From: Thermoplasmata archaeon
Lineage (GTDB): Archaea; Thermoplasmatota; DTKX01; VGTL01
Reading direction: 5' to 3'
Assembly (NCBI GenBank): GCA_038851035.1
Contig: JAWCLH010000010.1
Span: 1-45,262 of the forward strand
DNA length: 45,262 bases
Position 1 is the first letter of the stretch. Each line of letters starts with the position of its first letter. Below are positions 16,436 through 24,530 of the stretch, one piece after another. The notes beneath the pieces were generated by a model that was not told the origin of the DNA, made no database searches, and was given only the letters and a program-made list of their open reading frames with translations. The translations under genes were made by a program, and so were the position numbers.

Positions 16436-16795
16436 TCAAGCCTTGGCTCGCGTTGCTCCGGGAGCAAGGGCCCAGCGGCGCATCACTTTCCTTATTCTCG
16501 CACGGGGTTTGAGGAGCTGAATCTTCGTCACCGCTCCCAGAGGGATTGACTCGACCATGCTCGACGGAGATTCTTCGTCAAGACAGTGCTCCATGCAGAT
16601 GACGAGTGTGTCGTTTCTTACTCCCACAACTCTTCCATAAGTCACCGTGGGTGCTAGCACCGTCATTTCCCTCATGAACTTCTCCGAGCCGAAGCGTTTT
16701 GACCTTACGTGGTCGCGTAGGGTCGTGTCCCTCCACCAGACTGCCACGAGGGCCCCGGTCTGGAGTATTTTTTTGGATTTCTTAATATCCTTCAT
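16436..16795 (-). CDS. Small hypothetical protein, SH3/Sm-barrel-like
   Basis: A 119-residue protein not recognised by family. The central part (GALVAVWWRD, then TYGRVVGVRNDTLVICME and IPLGAVTKIQLL) has the strand pattern of a small five-stranded barrel such as SH3 or Sm-like folds. Both ends are basic (N-terminal KDIKKSKK, C-terminal RARIRKVMRRW). A TATA-like agatattt lies about 22 bases before the ATG (plus-strand 16812-16821), and no Shine-Dalgarno is evident. It stands alone between DedA (convergent) and the transaldolase gene. RNA or DNA binding is possible from the charge and fold guess only. Confidence 0.55.
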   Translation of the reverse strand: MKDIKKSKKILQTGALVAVWWRDTTLRDHVRSKRFGSEKFMREMTVLAPTVTYGRVVGVRNDTLVICMEHCLDEESPSSMVESIPLGAVTKIQLLKPRARIRKVMRRWALAPGATRAKA

Positions 16796-16974
16796 TTTCC
16801 CTTAAACCCCATCAAATATCTATTGTTATCAGGAATATCAAGCCATTTCCGGAGCAATCCACCGTTCAACATTACCTTGTGCCCTTGTCCATGATTCGAA
16901 TCTAAAACCCGTTAATTAATATTTCGGGGGAGACCTGAAAATCGGCGAGGTGTAGGCTAAGGGGGCTTGCGTTC

Positions 16975-17649
16975 TCACTTCCCGAAAACCTCCGTCGGCG
17001 TTATCTGCTTGACCTTCGGGGTCGCAGCGAACTCCCTTATCGCCTCGTCGGAACGGGGGTGATTCCCGAGTTGGTTCAGAATGGCGTACGGGACGGTCAC
17101 GTGTGCCGCGCCAGCCAGAACAGCGTCCGCGACCTCCTCCGGGCTCTTCAGGCTCGCGGCCAGGACCTCCGCGCCCTTCCCCGTCGCCCTGCAGATTCCA
17201 GCGAGCTTCGAGACCAGCGCGAGGCCGTCCCCTCCCTGCGCCGTGACCTTATTAACATAGGGGATGAGGTAGCGGGCCCCTGCCTCGCAGGCAAGCAGGC
17301 CCTGCGCGGGTGAGAAGACCGCCGTTGCGGCGCAGGGAATTCCGTGGGTGTGGGTCAGGTGTGCCATCAGGGCCAGATTCTCGGTGGTGCAGGGAATCTT
17401 AAGGACAACCTTCTTAGGATGGATGTTGTAGAACCTCTTCCCTTCGTCCTGCTTCTCCTTGAAAGAGGCGGCAGTGAGCTGGTAGCAGACCGGGCCCGTC
17501 GAGATTCTGCAAAGCTCCCGGATGAGTTCCTCGGGGGCCCCCTTTACCTGGCCCAAAAGCCTCGGGTTGGTCGTGACACCGTTCACGAGCCCTGTCCTGA
17601 AAGCGAGCTTCGCCTCCTCCGGGTTCGCACTGTCTAGGAATATGGCCAT
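16975..17649 (-). CDS. Transaldolase/fructose-6-phosphate aldolase family enzyme
   Basis: A 224-residue cytoplasmic TIM-barrel enzyme of the small (TalC/MipB-like) transaldolase family. The first strand is FLDSANPEEA, followed by the signature GVTTNPRLL (residues 24-32). The Schiff-base lysine is K84 in VLKIPCTTE, and the later CAATAVFSPAQG and YLIPYVNKV strands match the family. Members transfer a dihydroxyacetone unit or cleave fructose 6-phosphate, linking sugar phosphates with pentose formation. From sequence alone, transaldolase and fructose-6-phosphate aldolase activity cannot be separated. A TATA-like catatat element lies about 20 bases upstream of the ATG. It appears to be a single-gene unit. 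Confidence 0.92.
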   Translation of the reverse strand: MAIFLDSANPEEAKLAFRTGLVNGVTTNPRLLGQVKGAPEELIRELCRISTGPVCYQLTAASFKEKQDEGKRFYNIHPKKVVLKIPCTTENLALMAHLTHTHGIPCAATAVFSPAQGLLACEAGARYLIPYVNKVTAQGGDGLALVSKLAGICRATGKGAEVLAASLKSPEEVADAVLAGAAHVTVPYAILNQLGNHPRSDEAIREFAATPKVKQITPTEVFGK

Positions 17650-17786
17650 ATGGACACCGGGGGATATATGGCGCTAATAACTAAAGAACATAGCGCAAAA
17701 GTTTTGATGTAATTCAGAGGCGTGGGAGCCGCCGGATGCTAGCGGGGGAGACCCCCTCCCGCTCGTCCTGATTGTGAGCCAGCTAT

Positions 17787-20700
17787 TTAGCGAGTACCGT
17801 GGCCGCATGCCGGGCACACCGTCCACTCCGGCTGCAGACCCTCGCCGCAGGAGGGGCACCTGAGACCGCCCACCTTCTCCTTCGACCGCTTTTTCGCAGT
17901 CGTGGGGGCTGCGGCACCCATGCCTGCAATCTCCGGTGACGAGCTCGCTACTCTCGCTTCTTTCAGAGCTCTCTTAGCCTCCATCGCGAATTGCATCGCT
18001 GCCTCCCCGTCGCCTTCCTTTATGAAGTCGCGTGCCAGCTCCAGTTTCTCCATTGCGGCCGAGACTTGCGCCGCTCCCTCCGGGTGCTTCTCGAGATGCT
18101 CCGCAAGAGCGTCCTCGACCTCGGCGACGAGCTTCTTTGCGTCCTCGAGAAGCTCGTCCCCTTCAGAAGGCCTCGCGGCTGCCACAGCTGCACCGGCCCC
18201 ACCTGCGGAGCCCGCACCCGCTGCAATCCCTGCAGCGGCCGCGCCCGCCTCCTCGCCAGCCCTCCTGCGCCTCCTCGAGACCGCAACGAAGACAGCGGCA
18301 AGAACGACCAGCAGGATAACGATGCCGAGCGCTAATCCAGCCCCCGCCACCCACCCAGTGTCCTGAACCGTCACCTTCTCGGCCTTCAGGACAACGATGC
18401 TCACCTCGGCCAGTGCCTTCTCCGTACCATCAGAGACCTCGAGCGATATTGTGTGCCTGCCCGGCTTCAGCTTGACCTTTATGCTCTTCCCCTCTCCAAG
18501 CGGCTCGCCGTTGTCGAACCAGCTATACTTGAGGACATCGAAGGCGTCGATGTCCTCCGCGCTAGCGTTCAGCCAGAGCTCCGTCCCTTCCTTCACCCTC
18601 TCGCCGTCGGCAGGCGAGAGAATTCGGACATTGAAGGGCGGGTCGTTGACATTCAGGACCGTGATTGAAAAGGTCGCCTTGTCCGACGCACCGCTCTCGT
18701 CCGTGACCGTAACGGTTATCAAATGCTTCCCTACATGCTCGTTCGTGGGCGTGAAGGAGATTTTCCCAGTGCGCGGGTCAATATCAAACAGCGGGCTGTC
18801 GTCCGAGAATGTGAGGTTGTCGAGCCCCCACCTCAGGTCTGGGTCGCTCGCGCTCACGCTCATCTCAAACAGCTCGTCCTCCGTGGCCGTGGCGTCCTTT
18901 ATCTTGTTCATAGATGGCGGGTCGTTCGTGTTCAGCACCGTCATGACGAGCGTCGTCGTTGACGAGAGACCCCCGAGGTCCGTTACAGTGATGTTGGCCG
19001 TCAGGACTCCGATATTGTCGTTCGTCGGCGTGAAGCTCATCAGCCCCGTCATCGGGTCGATATCGAACAGGAATGTGTCGTCGGAGAACCTGAGCTCCTC
19101 GCCGACCTTGATTTTAAGGTCCGGGTCAGTGGCCGTCGCTACGGCCTGCCAGAGCTCGTCCTCGAGTAGCGTCTGGGGCTCGATGGGATTGATTACCGGA
19201 GGGTCGTTGACATTGGTCACCGTCAGGTTGAACATCGTCGATGCCGAGGCCTTCTGCTTGTCGGTCGCCGTAATTGTAATCGTATACTTCCCGACCTGCT
19301 CGTTTGTCGGCGTGAAGGAGAACTCGCCCGTCTCGGGGTCGATGTCGAAGAGGACTGAGTCGTCCGAGAATGTCACGTGGTCGCCCCACTTCTCGTCAAT
19401 GTCCGAGGCTTTTGCTTTGTACCTGAACTCGCTGTCCTGCGCAACGCTCTGGTCCTTAATAGGCTCGATGACAGGATAATCATTTACATTCTTCACTGTC
19501 AGTTTGAAGCGCGTGCTGTCCTTGCAACCCCGCGGGTCGGAGACTGTGATGTTGACGGTGTAGTTCCCGACGTCGTCATTTGTCGGTGTGAAGTTGATTT
19601 CGGCGCTCTGGTCGCCACGCGGCGTAATGTCAAACAGCGGGCAGTCCTCGCTCCAGTTGAGCCTGTCGCCGTCGGCGTCCTCTGCGAAGATGAGCAGCTT
19701 GAAGTTCTTACCCTGGCTTGTGACCTGGTCCATCACGGGCGCGAGTTTCGGATACCGATTGACGTAAATCGTCCGGGAGGCGAGCGGTGTGCCCATGAGC
19801 GCCAGCCAGACGGTGTGGCTCCCGCCCTCGGGAATCCAGGTGAAATTCATTTCAGTCTCGGCCTGCGGTACAAGCGCCAGCTCCGTGCCGTATATCTCGC
19901 GCGAGCCCTCGAAGCTCTCGCCGTCGTGGAATGAGACCCGAATTCTTATTTCATCTGGAGATGGATTCTCGAAAAAAGCACTGATGAAAACCGTATCCCC
20001 CTCATCCAGTAATGTGGCCGAGACAGAAAAAGACTTGAATCTGATGCAGCGCTCTTCGTCACCGAAAGAGTATTTCGGAGCAACCTGAGAGTATTTGCGG
20101 ACCCTGACCCAGTCGTAGGCCATGTTGACGCTTCCGGAAGATATGCTTCCATCAGGTGTGTACGAGCCGAGCTTGATGTGCGCGGCGTCGGCGAATCCGA
20201 ACTGCGGCGATGCGAGAACCTCTGAGTAGTCCCTTATGAAAAGAGTCTGGTCGGGGAGCCTGGCGATGCCCCATATGTGGTACTTGTCCGAAATCGGTCC
20301 GCCGTAGTTGATCAGCTGCCATTCGTAGGTCCCGTCTCCATTTGAGTCGACATAGAGAGAATATGTATTGTAGCCCTTGGTGCCTGAATCCAGCATATAA
20401 ATTATCTTGCCCGTGGCGCTCGGGTTGACCCTGTAGCTCAGGCCGGATTGGTGGCTCTCGGAGGAGGTCTTCAGCTGTTTAATTCTCGCCTCAGTCAATG
20501 TGCCCGCGCCAAAAGTGGACGAGCTCCTGGCGGTCGCCTGGGCCACCGAGCCGGAGGACGAGAGGGTCAGAATTCCATTGCTGACTGTTGCGCCAGTAAA
20601 GTGGGGCCATCTGGCCACGTCCAGAGCATTCCCATCGAACCCGTCATAAAAATCGAATGTGGCGCTCGCGTTGCTCTCGTCGCGCGCAAGGGGGTTCCCG

Positions 20701-21107
20701 TAATAGATGTAGATCCATGTCGTGGTTCCGGGATCTATTCTGCTCACCCTCGCCCAGACCCTCGCCAGGGAGCCGTCCGCGCGCTCCTCAATGAAGTATG
20801 GGAGCAGCCTCGGCTGCCCGGAGGACTTCTCGAGCTGGACGAAGCGCAGGTCGGCGAAGTCTGGCTTCATATCGCTATCATAGCTGATGTTGAAAAGGAG
20901 CTGGAAATCGAGAAGACCTTCTGAAATGCCGGTGCTATCGATGAGAATCGGTCTCCGGAACATCCAACCATAGTCCCACCATGGCTCATATGCGCGGCCG
21001 CGCGCCCCCTGCTCAAATCCCGGCTGCTCATAAAGAAGGGCGGCGGTCCAGGGAGAACTCAGGATAACCACGCTCATAGCAAAGATGAAGAATTCTGAAG
21101 GGCGCAC
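17787..21107 (-). CDS. Large surface protein: DUF2341, cadherin-like repeats, cytoplasmic zinc ribbon
   Basis: About 1106 residues. The order is: signal peptide (to about residue 27); a DUF2341 domain (WWDYGWMFRRPILID to WIYIYYGNP, about 42-155); a lectin-like jelly-roll segment (FYDGFDGNALDVARW, about 165-350); a beta domain on structure of exported proteins; four cadherin-like (CADG-type) repeats of about 95 residues, each ending NVNDYP or NVNDPP and containing LFDIDP and FTPTNE; and a PKD-like repeat. A membrane helix (ALGIVILLVVLAAVFVAV) and an Arg cluster follow, then an Ala-rich linker, a helical segment and a C-terminal zinc ribbon (CPSC...CPAC). So a Ca2+-binding-type adhesion exterior is joined to a cytoplasmic zinc module. 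The start is the GTG at 21107, 24 bases from a TATA-like tract; a GTG at 21116 is possible. Confidence 0.85.
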   Translation of the reverse strand: MRPSEFFIFAMSVVILSSPWTAALLYEQPGFEQGARGRAYEPWWDYGWMFRRPILIDSTGISEGLLDFQLLFNISYDSDMKPDFADLRFVQLEKSSGQPRLLPYFIEERADGSLARVWARVSRIDPGTTTWIYIYYGNPLARDESNASATFDFYDGFDGNALDVARWPHFTGATVSNGILTLSSSGSVAQATARSSSTFGAGTLTEARIKQLKTSSESHQSGLSYRVNPSATGKIIYMLDSGTKGYNTYSLYVDSNGDGTYEWQLINYGGPISDKYHIWGIARLPDQTLFIRDYSEVLASPQFGFADAAHIKLGSYTPDGSISSGSVNMAYDWVRVRKYSQVAPKYSFGDEERCIRFKSFSVSATLLDEGDTVFISAFFENPSPDEIRIRVSFHDGESFEGSREIYGTELALVPQAETEMNFTWIPEGGSHTVWLALMGTPLASRTIYVNRYPKLAPVMDQVTSQGKNFKLLIFAEDADGDRLNWSEDCPLFDITPRGDQSAEINFTPTNDDVGNYTVNITVSDPRGCKDSTRFKLTVKNVNDYPVIEPIKDQSVAQDSEFRYKAKASDIDEKWGDHVTFSDDSVLFDIDPETGEFSFTPTNEQVGKYTITITATDKQKASASTMFNLTVTNVNDPPVINPIEPQTLLEDELWQAVATATDPDLKIKVGEELRFSDDTFLFDIDPMTGLMSFTPTNDNIGVLTANITVTDLGGLSSTTTLVMTVLNTNDPPSMNKIKDATATEDELFEMSVSASDPDLRWGLDNLTFSDDSPLFDIDPRTGKISFTPTNEHVGKHLITVTVTDESGASDKATFSITVLNVNDPPFNVRILSPADGERVKEGTELWLNASAEDIDAFDVLKYSWFDNGEPLGEGKSIKVKLKPGRHTISLEVSDGTEKALAEVSIVVLKAEKVTVQDTGWVAGAGLALGIVILLVVLAAVFVAVSRRRRRAGEEAGAAAAGIAAGAGSAGGAGAAVAAARPSEGDELLEDAKKLVAEVEDALAEHLEKHPEGAAQVSAAMEKLELARDFIKEGDGEAAMQFAMEAKRALKEARVASSSPEIAGMGAAAPTTAKKRSKEKVGGLRCPSCGEGLQPEWTVCPACGHGTR

Positions 21108-21124
21108 ATTCACCACCCCCGGCC

Positions 21125-21138
21125 AAATTATAATATTT
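21125..21138 (-). promoter_or_regulatory. TATA region of the DUF2341 surface-protein gene
   Basis: The tract aaattataatattt reads as a strong TATA element on the minus strand and lies 18-31 bases before the GTG at 21107. The spacing fits a leaderless transcript. The following 21140-21265 are AT-rich with no gene. Confidence 0.5.
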
Positions 21139-21336
21139 CAATCTTAGTATAAGATTTTTTCCTTTCAATTTATATATTATCCCATAAATGCTTAACTTCG
21201 GATAAATTAACTGGAGCCGTGTTTAAGCTTTCGCACAGCAATATCTAGGAAATCAAAGGAATAGCTTGCCCTATCATCCTCCCTAAATAATTCCTGCTGG
21301 GATGATCAAGAAGACTGGTGCCTCTCACGGCCTCCC

Positions 21337-21591
21337 GTGGCAGTTGATGCCAGAGAACGGCACGCAATTTGCAGTACACACTATGTTGAGGAGGAGTATT
21401 TTGACCAGAAACTCAGAGAACTGAAGAGAACAAAGGGAGTTGGAGTAGAATGTTTCAAAGCTATAGAGAAGCACCCTCGAACTGGTTGGAAGATAGAACA
21501 GGCAATAGGGACCATCAAATCCAAGCTAAGAGCCAAGGGGCTGGACGGAGAGAAATGGTTTGTTAGCCTTAAAGAAATCGTAAGAGGGTAA
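21337..21591 (+). CDS. Small unrecognised protein, possibly a mobile-element remnant
   Basis: An 84-residue frame beginning with GTG. It uses AT-richer codons (aga, aaa, gaa) than the neighbouring GC-rich genes. The product (Lys/Glu-rich, with KHPRTGWKIEQAIGTIKSKL) is not recognised. The frame stays open upstream to about 21265 without a better start, which suggests a truncated 5' end. Two hairpins directly follow the stop codon, so it probably was or is a real transcription unit. Its position beside a tRNA gene 3' end and its composition point to transferred DNA. It could be the tail of a transposase or of an integrated element's gene; confidence is low. Confidence 0.4.
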   Translation: MAVDARERHAICSTHYVEEEYFDQKLRELKRTKGVGVECFKAIEKHPRTGWKIEQAIGTIKSKLRAKGLDGEKWFVSLKEIVRG

Positions 21592-21626
21592 ACCACAGAA
21601 GAGGGTTTACCTCCAGAATTATTCTG
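21587..21626 (+). terminator. Two hairpins after the small foreign-looking gene
   Basis: The stop codon overlaps a perfect 8-bp stem with a 9-base loop (ggtaaacc ... ggtttacc, 21587-21611). A second short stem follows at 21614-21626 (cagaa-tta-ttctg). The pair looks like a termination or mRNA-end structure. No long T-run follows. Confidence 0.4.
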
Positions 21627-21764
21627 AGGATAAAAGGTAATGTGTAGGGGTACGGGAGGTATTTGGATTTCCTGAGAGCAACCATTTTCGGGAGCTCCCA
21701 TTCTCCATTGTCCCGTTCGTTCCACGGAGGGCGACCCCCCTGTTAGTTTGTCCTATGGGTTAAT

Positions 21765-21851
21765 TGGTGCGGGGGGCACGATTTGAACATGCGAACCACT
21801 AAGGACAGGACCCTCATTCCTGCGCCTTTGACCAGACTTGGCTACCCCCGC
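21765..21851 (-). tRNA. tRNA-Leu, anticodon GAG, with encoded CCA
   Basis: On the minus strand the sequence folds as a class II tRNA. The 7-bp acceptor stem is GCGGGGG/CCCCCGC, the D arm is GCC...GGC, and the anticodon stem CAGGA/UCCUG encloses the loop AUGAGGG with anticodon GAG (codons CUC and CUU). A short variable arm (CC-UUAGU-GG) and a T arm GCAUG-UUCAAAU-CGUGC follow. Discriminator A is at 21768 and CCA is encoded (21765-21767). A TATA element at 21885-21892 lies about 37 bases before its 5' end. It lies 57 bases after rpoD on the same strand. In other archaea a tRNA-Leu is known ahead of the rpl18e-rpl13-rps9 genes; those are not present here. Confidence 0.93.
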
Positions 21852-21884
21852 TTTTTGAGGGCGGGGAGGGCAACGGGGTGGTTG

Positions 21885-21892
21885 AATATATT
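21885..21892 (-). promoter_or_regulatory. TATA box of tRNA-Leu
   Basis: The sequence aatatatt lies between the rpoD stop and the tRNA, centred 37 bases before the tRNA 5' end. It allows separate transcription of the tRNA with a short leader. Confidence 0.55.
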
Positions 21893-21908
21893 GGTTTCGG
21901 ATGGGGTT

Positions 21909-22751
21909 TTACTCCATCTCCTCGCCGAGCTTCTCCCTGAACTCGGTGAAGCGCTCCTCGAGGAGCTTAAGGGCGTAGGTCAGCGCCCTCTGGGCGGGGA
22001 CGGAGCCGTCCGTCTCGAAGGTGAAGATGAACTTCGTGTCGTCCCCGCGGACGGTTATGGCTTTGTACTCGCAGACCTCCTGGCAGGCGTTGCAGAGAAT
22101 GCAGGCGCGGGGGTTCTCCACAACGGCCTTCTTCTTATCCACTTTGAGCACACCGCGCGGGCATTTCTCAACGCACTTCCCATCGCCCTCGCACTTCTTC
22201 GTGTCCACCTCGATGATAGGGTAATATTTGTAGCCGACGCCCGAGCACACCTGCCACTTGGCGTGCATCGAGCCTGTACCTAGGTAGGCCGTGGCGTAGA
22301 CGAGCGGCGCCTGCCCCTCGGCGAGCTTCACGATCGGAATTAAGTCGTCCTTGATAGCGAGCTTCGGGTCGTCGAGGGGCTCAAGGTCGCCGGAGTAGAC
22401 CGTGCAGGGGCCCATCTTATTGAGCTTGTACATTATCCTGCAAGAGGGGCAGCCCTCCCCGCCGCACTTGCATTTGTCCCTGAAGGTGAAGAAGTCGAGG
22501 TCTGTGGGAATCGGCAGGAGGCCGAGCCTGTGGGCCACGATCTCATCGAAGATTGGGAAAATCGATTCGAATTCCTTGCCAGAGGAGTCGCGGATTGGCC
22601 CGAGGTGGAACTCGACGTCCTCTATCGCCATTTTAGGAACGTCTGCTATCAGCGTCCGCCGGAGCGCATTGACGAAGTAGGGCGCGGTGCCGGAGACGAT
22701 GAAGGTCGCCTTCGTCTCGGTGAGCTCCAGAAACTCGAACTGCATCGGCAT
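21909..22751 (-). CDS. rpoD: DNA-directed RNA polymerase subunit D (Rpo3)
   Basis: A 280-residue archaeal RNA polymerase assembly subunit, homologous to the bacterial alpha N-terminal domain and to eukaryotic Rpb3. The N-terminal signature is YFVNALRRTLIADVPKMAIEDV (residues 25-46). A ferredoxin-like insertion carries C187, C193 and C197 followed by Pro, and a CxxCxxCxxxC set at C217, C220, C223 and C227, enough for at least one [4Fe-4S] cluster. A separate CxC...CxxC group (C94, C96, C101, C104) resembles a zinc knuckle. It starts on the base directly after the rps11 stop codon, so expression is coupled. Subunit D with L, N and K forms the polymerase assembly platform. It is the last protein gene of the ribosomal block here. 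Confidence 0.97.
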   Translation of the reverse strand: MPMQFEFLELTETKATFIVSGTAPYFVNALRRTLIADVPKMAIEDVEFHLGPIRDSSGKEFESIFPIFDEIVAHRLGLLPIPTDLDFFTFRDKCKCGGEGCPSCRIMYKLNKMGPCTVYSGDLEPLDDPKLAIKDDLIPIVKLAEGQAPLVYATAYLGTGSMHAKWQVCSGVGYKYYPIIEVDTKKCEGDGKCVEKCPRGVLKVDKKKAVVENPRACILCNACQEVCEYKAITVRGDDTKFIFTFETDGSVPAQRALTYALKLLEERFTEFREKLGEEME

Positions 22752-23144
22752 CTATACCCGCCTCCCCCTCCTGCCCCCCGGCTTCTTTGTCCCGTCGTGA
22801 GGTATGGGCGTCACGTCCTCGATTCTCCCGATTCTCAGGCCGGCGCGCGCCAGCGCCCTTATCGCCGACTGGGCCCCGGGGCCGGGAGAGGTCGAAAGGT
22901 TGCCGCCGGGCGCCCTGACCTGCACGTGTACGCTGTCTATGCCCTTCTCGCGGGCTATCTCCGCGATTCTCTCCGCCGCCCTCATCGCGGCGTAGGGCGA
23001 GGCCTCGTCCTTGGCAGCCCGTACCACCATGCCCCCGGAGCACTTCGCAATGGTCTCCGCACCCGTCAGGTCTGTCAGGGTGATGATGATGTTGTTGTAG
23101 GAAGCGAAAATGTGCGCTATCCCCCACCTCGCCACTCTACCCAC
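22752..23144 (-). CDS. rps11: 30S ribosomal protein S11 (uS11)
   Basis: A 130-residue small-subunit protein that binds the platform of 16S rRNA. Recognised by [21 protein letters not shown] near the N-terminus, the VRAPGGN and [17 protein letters not shown] stretches, and the basic C-terminus [17 protein letters not shown]. It starts with GTG inside the end of rps4 (8-base overlap, gtgggtag) and its stop abuts the rpoD start. Both arrangements indicate translational coupling. Confidence 0.98.
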   Translation of the reverse strand: MGRVARWGIAHIFASYNNIIITLTDLTGAETIAKCSGGMVVRAAKDEASPYAAMRAAERIAEIAREKGIDSVHVQVRAPGGNLSTSPGPGAQSAIRALARAGLRIGRIEDVTPIPHDGTKKPGGRRGRRV

Positions 23145-23811
23145 CTCTCTCTATCTGCTCGCCCTTGGCGGCGAGCTTCTCGACCTTTTCCTTCAGCTTC
23201 TCCTTCTCCGGACTGAGGGTCGGCATCCCCTTTGGACCGGCCGCGCCGGCATCCCTCGCCGTGGCTACCTCCACAGGGAGGAGTTCCTTCGGCTTGGGGC
23301 GCATCGGGTGGAGCTCGTCGGCGAACGGTGAGCTATCGCTATACGAGATGCTTTCCGCCTCGGCACTCCTGACCAGATAGCCGGGGACCCTGACCTTTCT
23401 TCCCCCGACCGCCACGTGACCGTGAACAATCATCTGCCGGGCCTGCCTCAGGGTGGCGGCCAGCCCCTTCTGATAGACCAATGTCTGGAGCCTGCGACCG
23501 AGAATCGCGTCCACATTGAGCGCCAGCACATCGTCAAGGGAGGCGGTCGGGGGGAGCAGCCCGAGGTCCGCCGCTCTTTTGATTAGATTCCGGAATTCCT
23601 TCTCAGCCTGCGGGTCCTTCGTCCTCAGGCGGGCCTGGAGCTCACGGGCCTGCCTCCTCAGCCCGCGCAAGTAGGACTGGGCCTTCCAGACCTCCCTTTT
23701 ATTCTTCAGCCCGTACTTCCTAAGAATCTCGTTCTCCTCCTGAATTCTACTCGCCTGCCACGGATGGGATGGAGTGTCGTACTTCCTCCTTGAAAACTTC
23801 GGGTCCCCCAA
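23137..23811 (-). CDS. rps4: 30S ribosomal protein S4 (uS4)
   Basis: A 224-residue 16S rRNA-binding protein that helps start small-subunit assembly. The N-terminal [13 protein letters not shown] and the S4 RNA-binding region with [42 protein letters not shown] (about residues 105-147) are typical of archaeal S4. The C-terminal 45 residues are a Lys/Glu-rich extension ([20 protein letters not shown]), longer than in many archaea. It lies 12 bases after rps13 and overlaps rps11 by 8 bases. Confidence 0.97.
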   Translation of the reverse strand: MGDPKFSRRKYDTPSHPWQASRIQEENEILRKYGLKNKREVWKAQSYLRGLRRQARELQARLRTKDPQAEKEFRNLIKRAADLGLLPPTASLDDVLALNVDAILGRRLQTLVYQKGLAATLRQARQMIVHGHVAVGGRKVRVPGYLVRSAEAESISYSDSSPFADELHPMRPKPKELLPVEVATARDAGAAGPKGMPTLSPEKEKLKEKVEKLAAKGEQIERGG

Positions 23812-23823
23812 TCACCCGCCTCC

Positions 23824-24468
23824 CTACTTCTTCTGCTTCTCCTCCTTCTTCTTGCTTTCATCTGCCTTGGCCGCTGCTGCGGCCGCCATAGCGGCCTTCC
23901 TCATGACGCCAATTGTGAGACCGGTTCTCCCGTTGGACTTCGTCCTCTGTCCGCGAACCTTCTGGCCGGTCTCGTGCCGGATGCCCTTGTAGCAACGGAT
24001 CTTCTTCATCAGCCCGATGTCCTCCATGACGCTGACCTGGAGCTCCGGGCCGATGACCTGAACGTCCGCGCCCGTGTCGAGGTCGTTCTGCCTGTTGAGC
24101 ATCCAGGGGGGGGCAAACTCGTGCAGGGAGTTCAGGGCATCCTCGACCATTTCGAGCTGCTCGTCGCTAAGGTCCCCGATCGGGGTGCGGCGTGGAATTC
24201 CGACCTTGTCGGCGATGAGGATGGCGGTCCTGACGCCTATCCCCCTTATGTCTGCGAGGGCCAGCTGGATGGGTCTCTCGCCGTTGAGGTCGGTCTCGGC
24301 GAGCCGCACGATGTATTTGAAGTCTGGCTTATGCTCCCTGGTGACGCGGGGCTTGACCTCCTTCGTCTCCTCCTTCTTCTCCTTGCCCCGCTCCTCCTTC
24401 TTCTTCTTGGGCGGCGCCGCAGTCTCCTTTGGCGCCGGCTCCGGCTCGCTCTTCGTCTTCTCAGTCAC
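23824..24468 (-). CDS. rps13: 30S ribosomal protein S13 (uS13) with charged tails
   Basis: A small-subunit head protein contacting the large subunit and the P-site tRNA. The core begins at FKYIVRLAETDLNGERPIQLAL and includes IRGIGVRTA and RCYKGIRHETGQKVRGQRTKSNGR, all typical of archaeal S13. Both ends are extended: about 45 residues of Lys/Glu/Pro-rich sequence before the core and an Ala/Lys-rich tail (AAAAAKADESKKKEEKQKK). The GTG at 24468 is preferred because GGAGGAG lies just upstream and a TATA-like element fits. The frame also allows an ATG at 24507, which would add 13 residues. It is the first gene of the rps13-rps4-rps11-rpoD operon. Confidence 0.93.
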   Translation of the reverse strand: MTEKTKSEPEPAPKETAAPPKKKKEERGKEKKEETKEVKPRVTREHKPDFKYIVRLAETDLNGERPIQLALADIRGIGVRTAILIADKVGIPRRTPIGDLSDEQLEMVEDALNSLHEFAPPWMLNRQNDLDTGADVQVIGPELQVSVMEDIGLMKKIRCYKGIRHETGQKVRGQRTKSNGRTGLTIGVMRKAAMAAAAAAKADESKKKEEKQKK

Positions 24469-24530
24469 TCCGTCTCCTCCGGGGTAAGGGTCAAATAGAG
24501 TAGTCATTCAAATACGTTTCTATCTGGAAC

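Noticed and set aside
16885-16905. tRNA-like T-loop sequence gattcgaatc
   Set aside because: The flanking bases do not pair into a T stem on either strand, and no acceptor or anticodon arm is found.
18400-19700. Repeated DNA segments of about 280 bases that look like a DNA repeat array
   Set aside because: They are the coding sequence of the cadherin-like repeats, not an independent DNA repeat or CRISPR.
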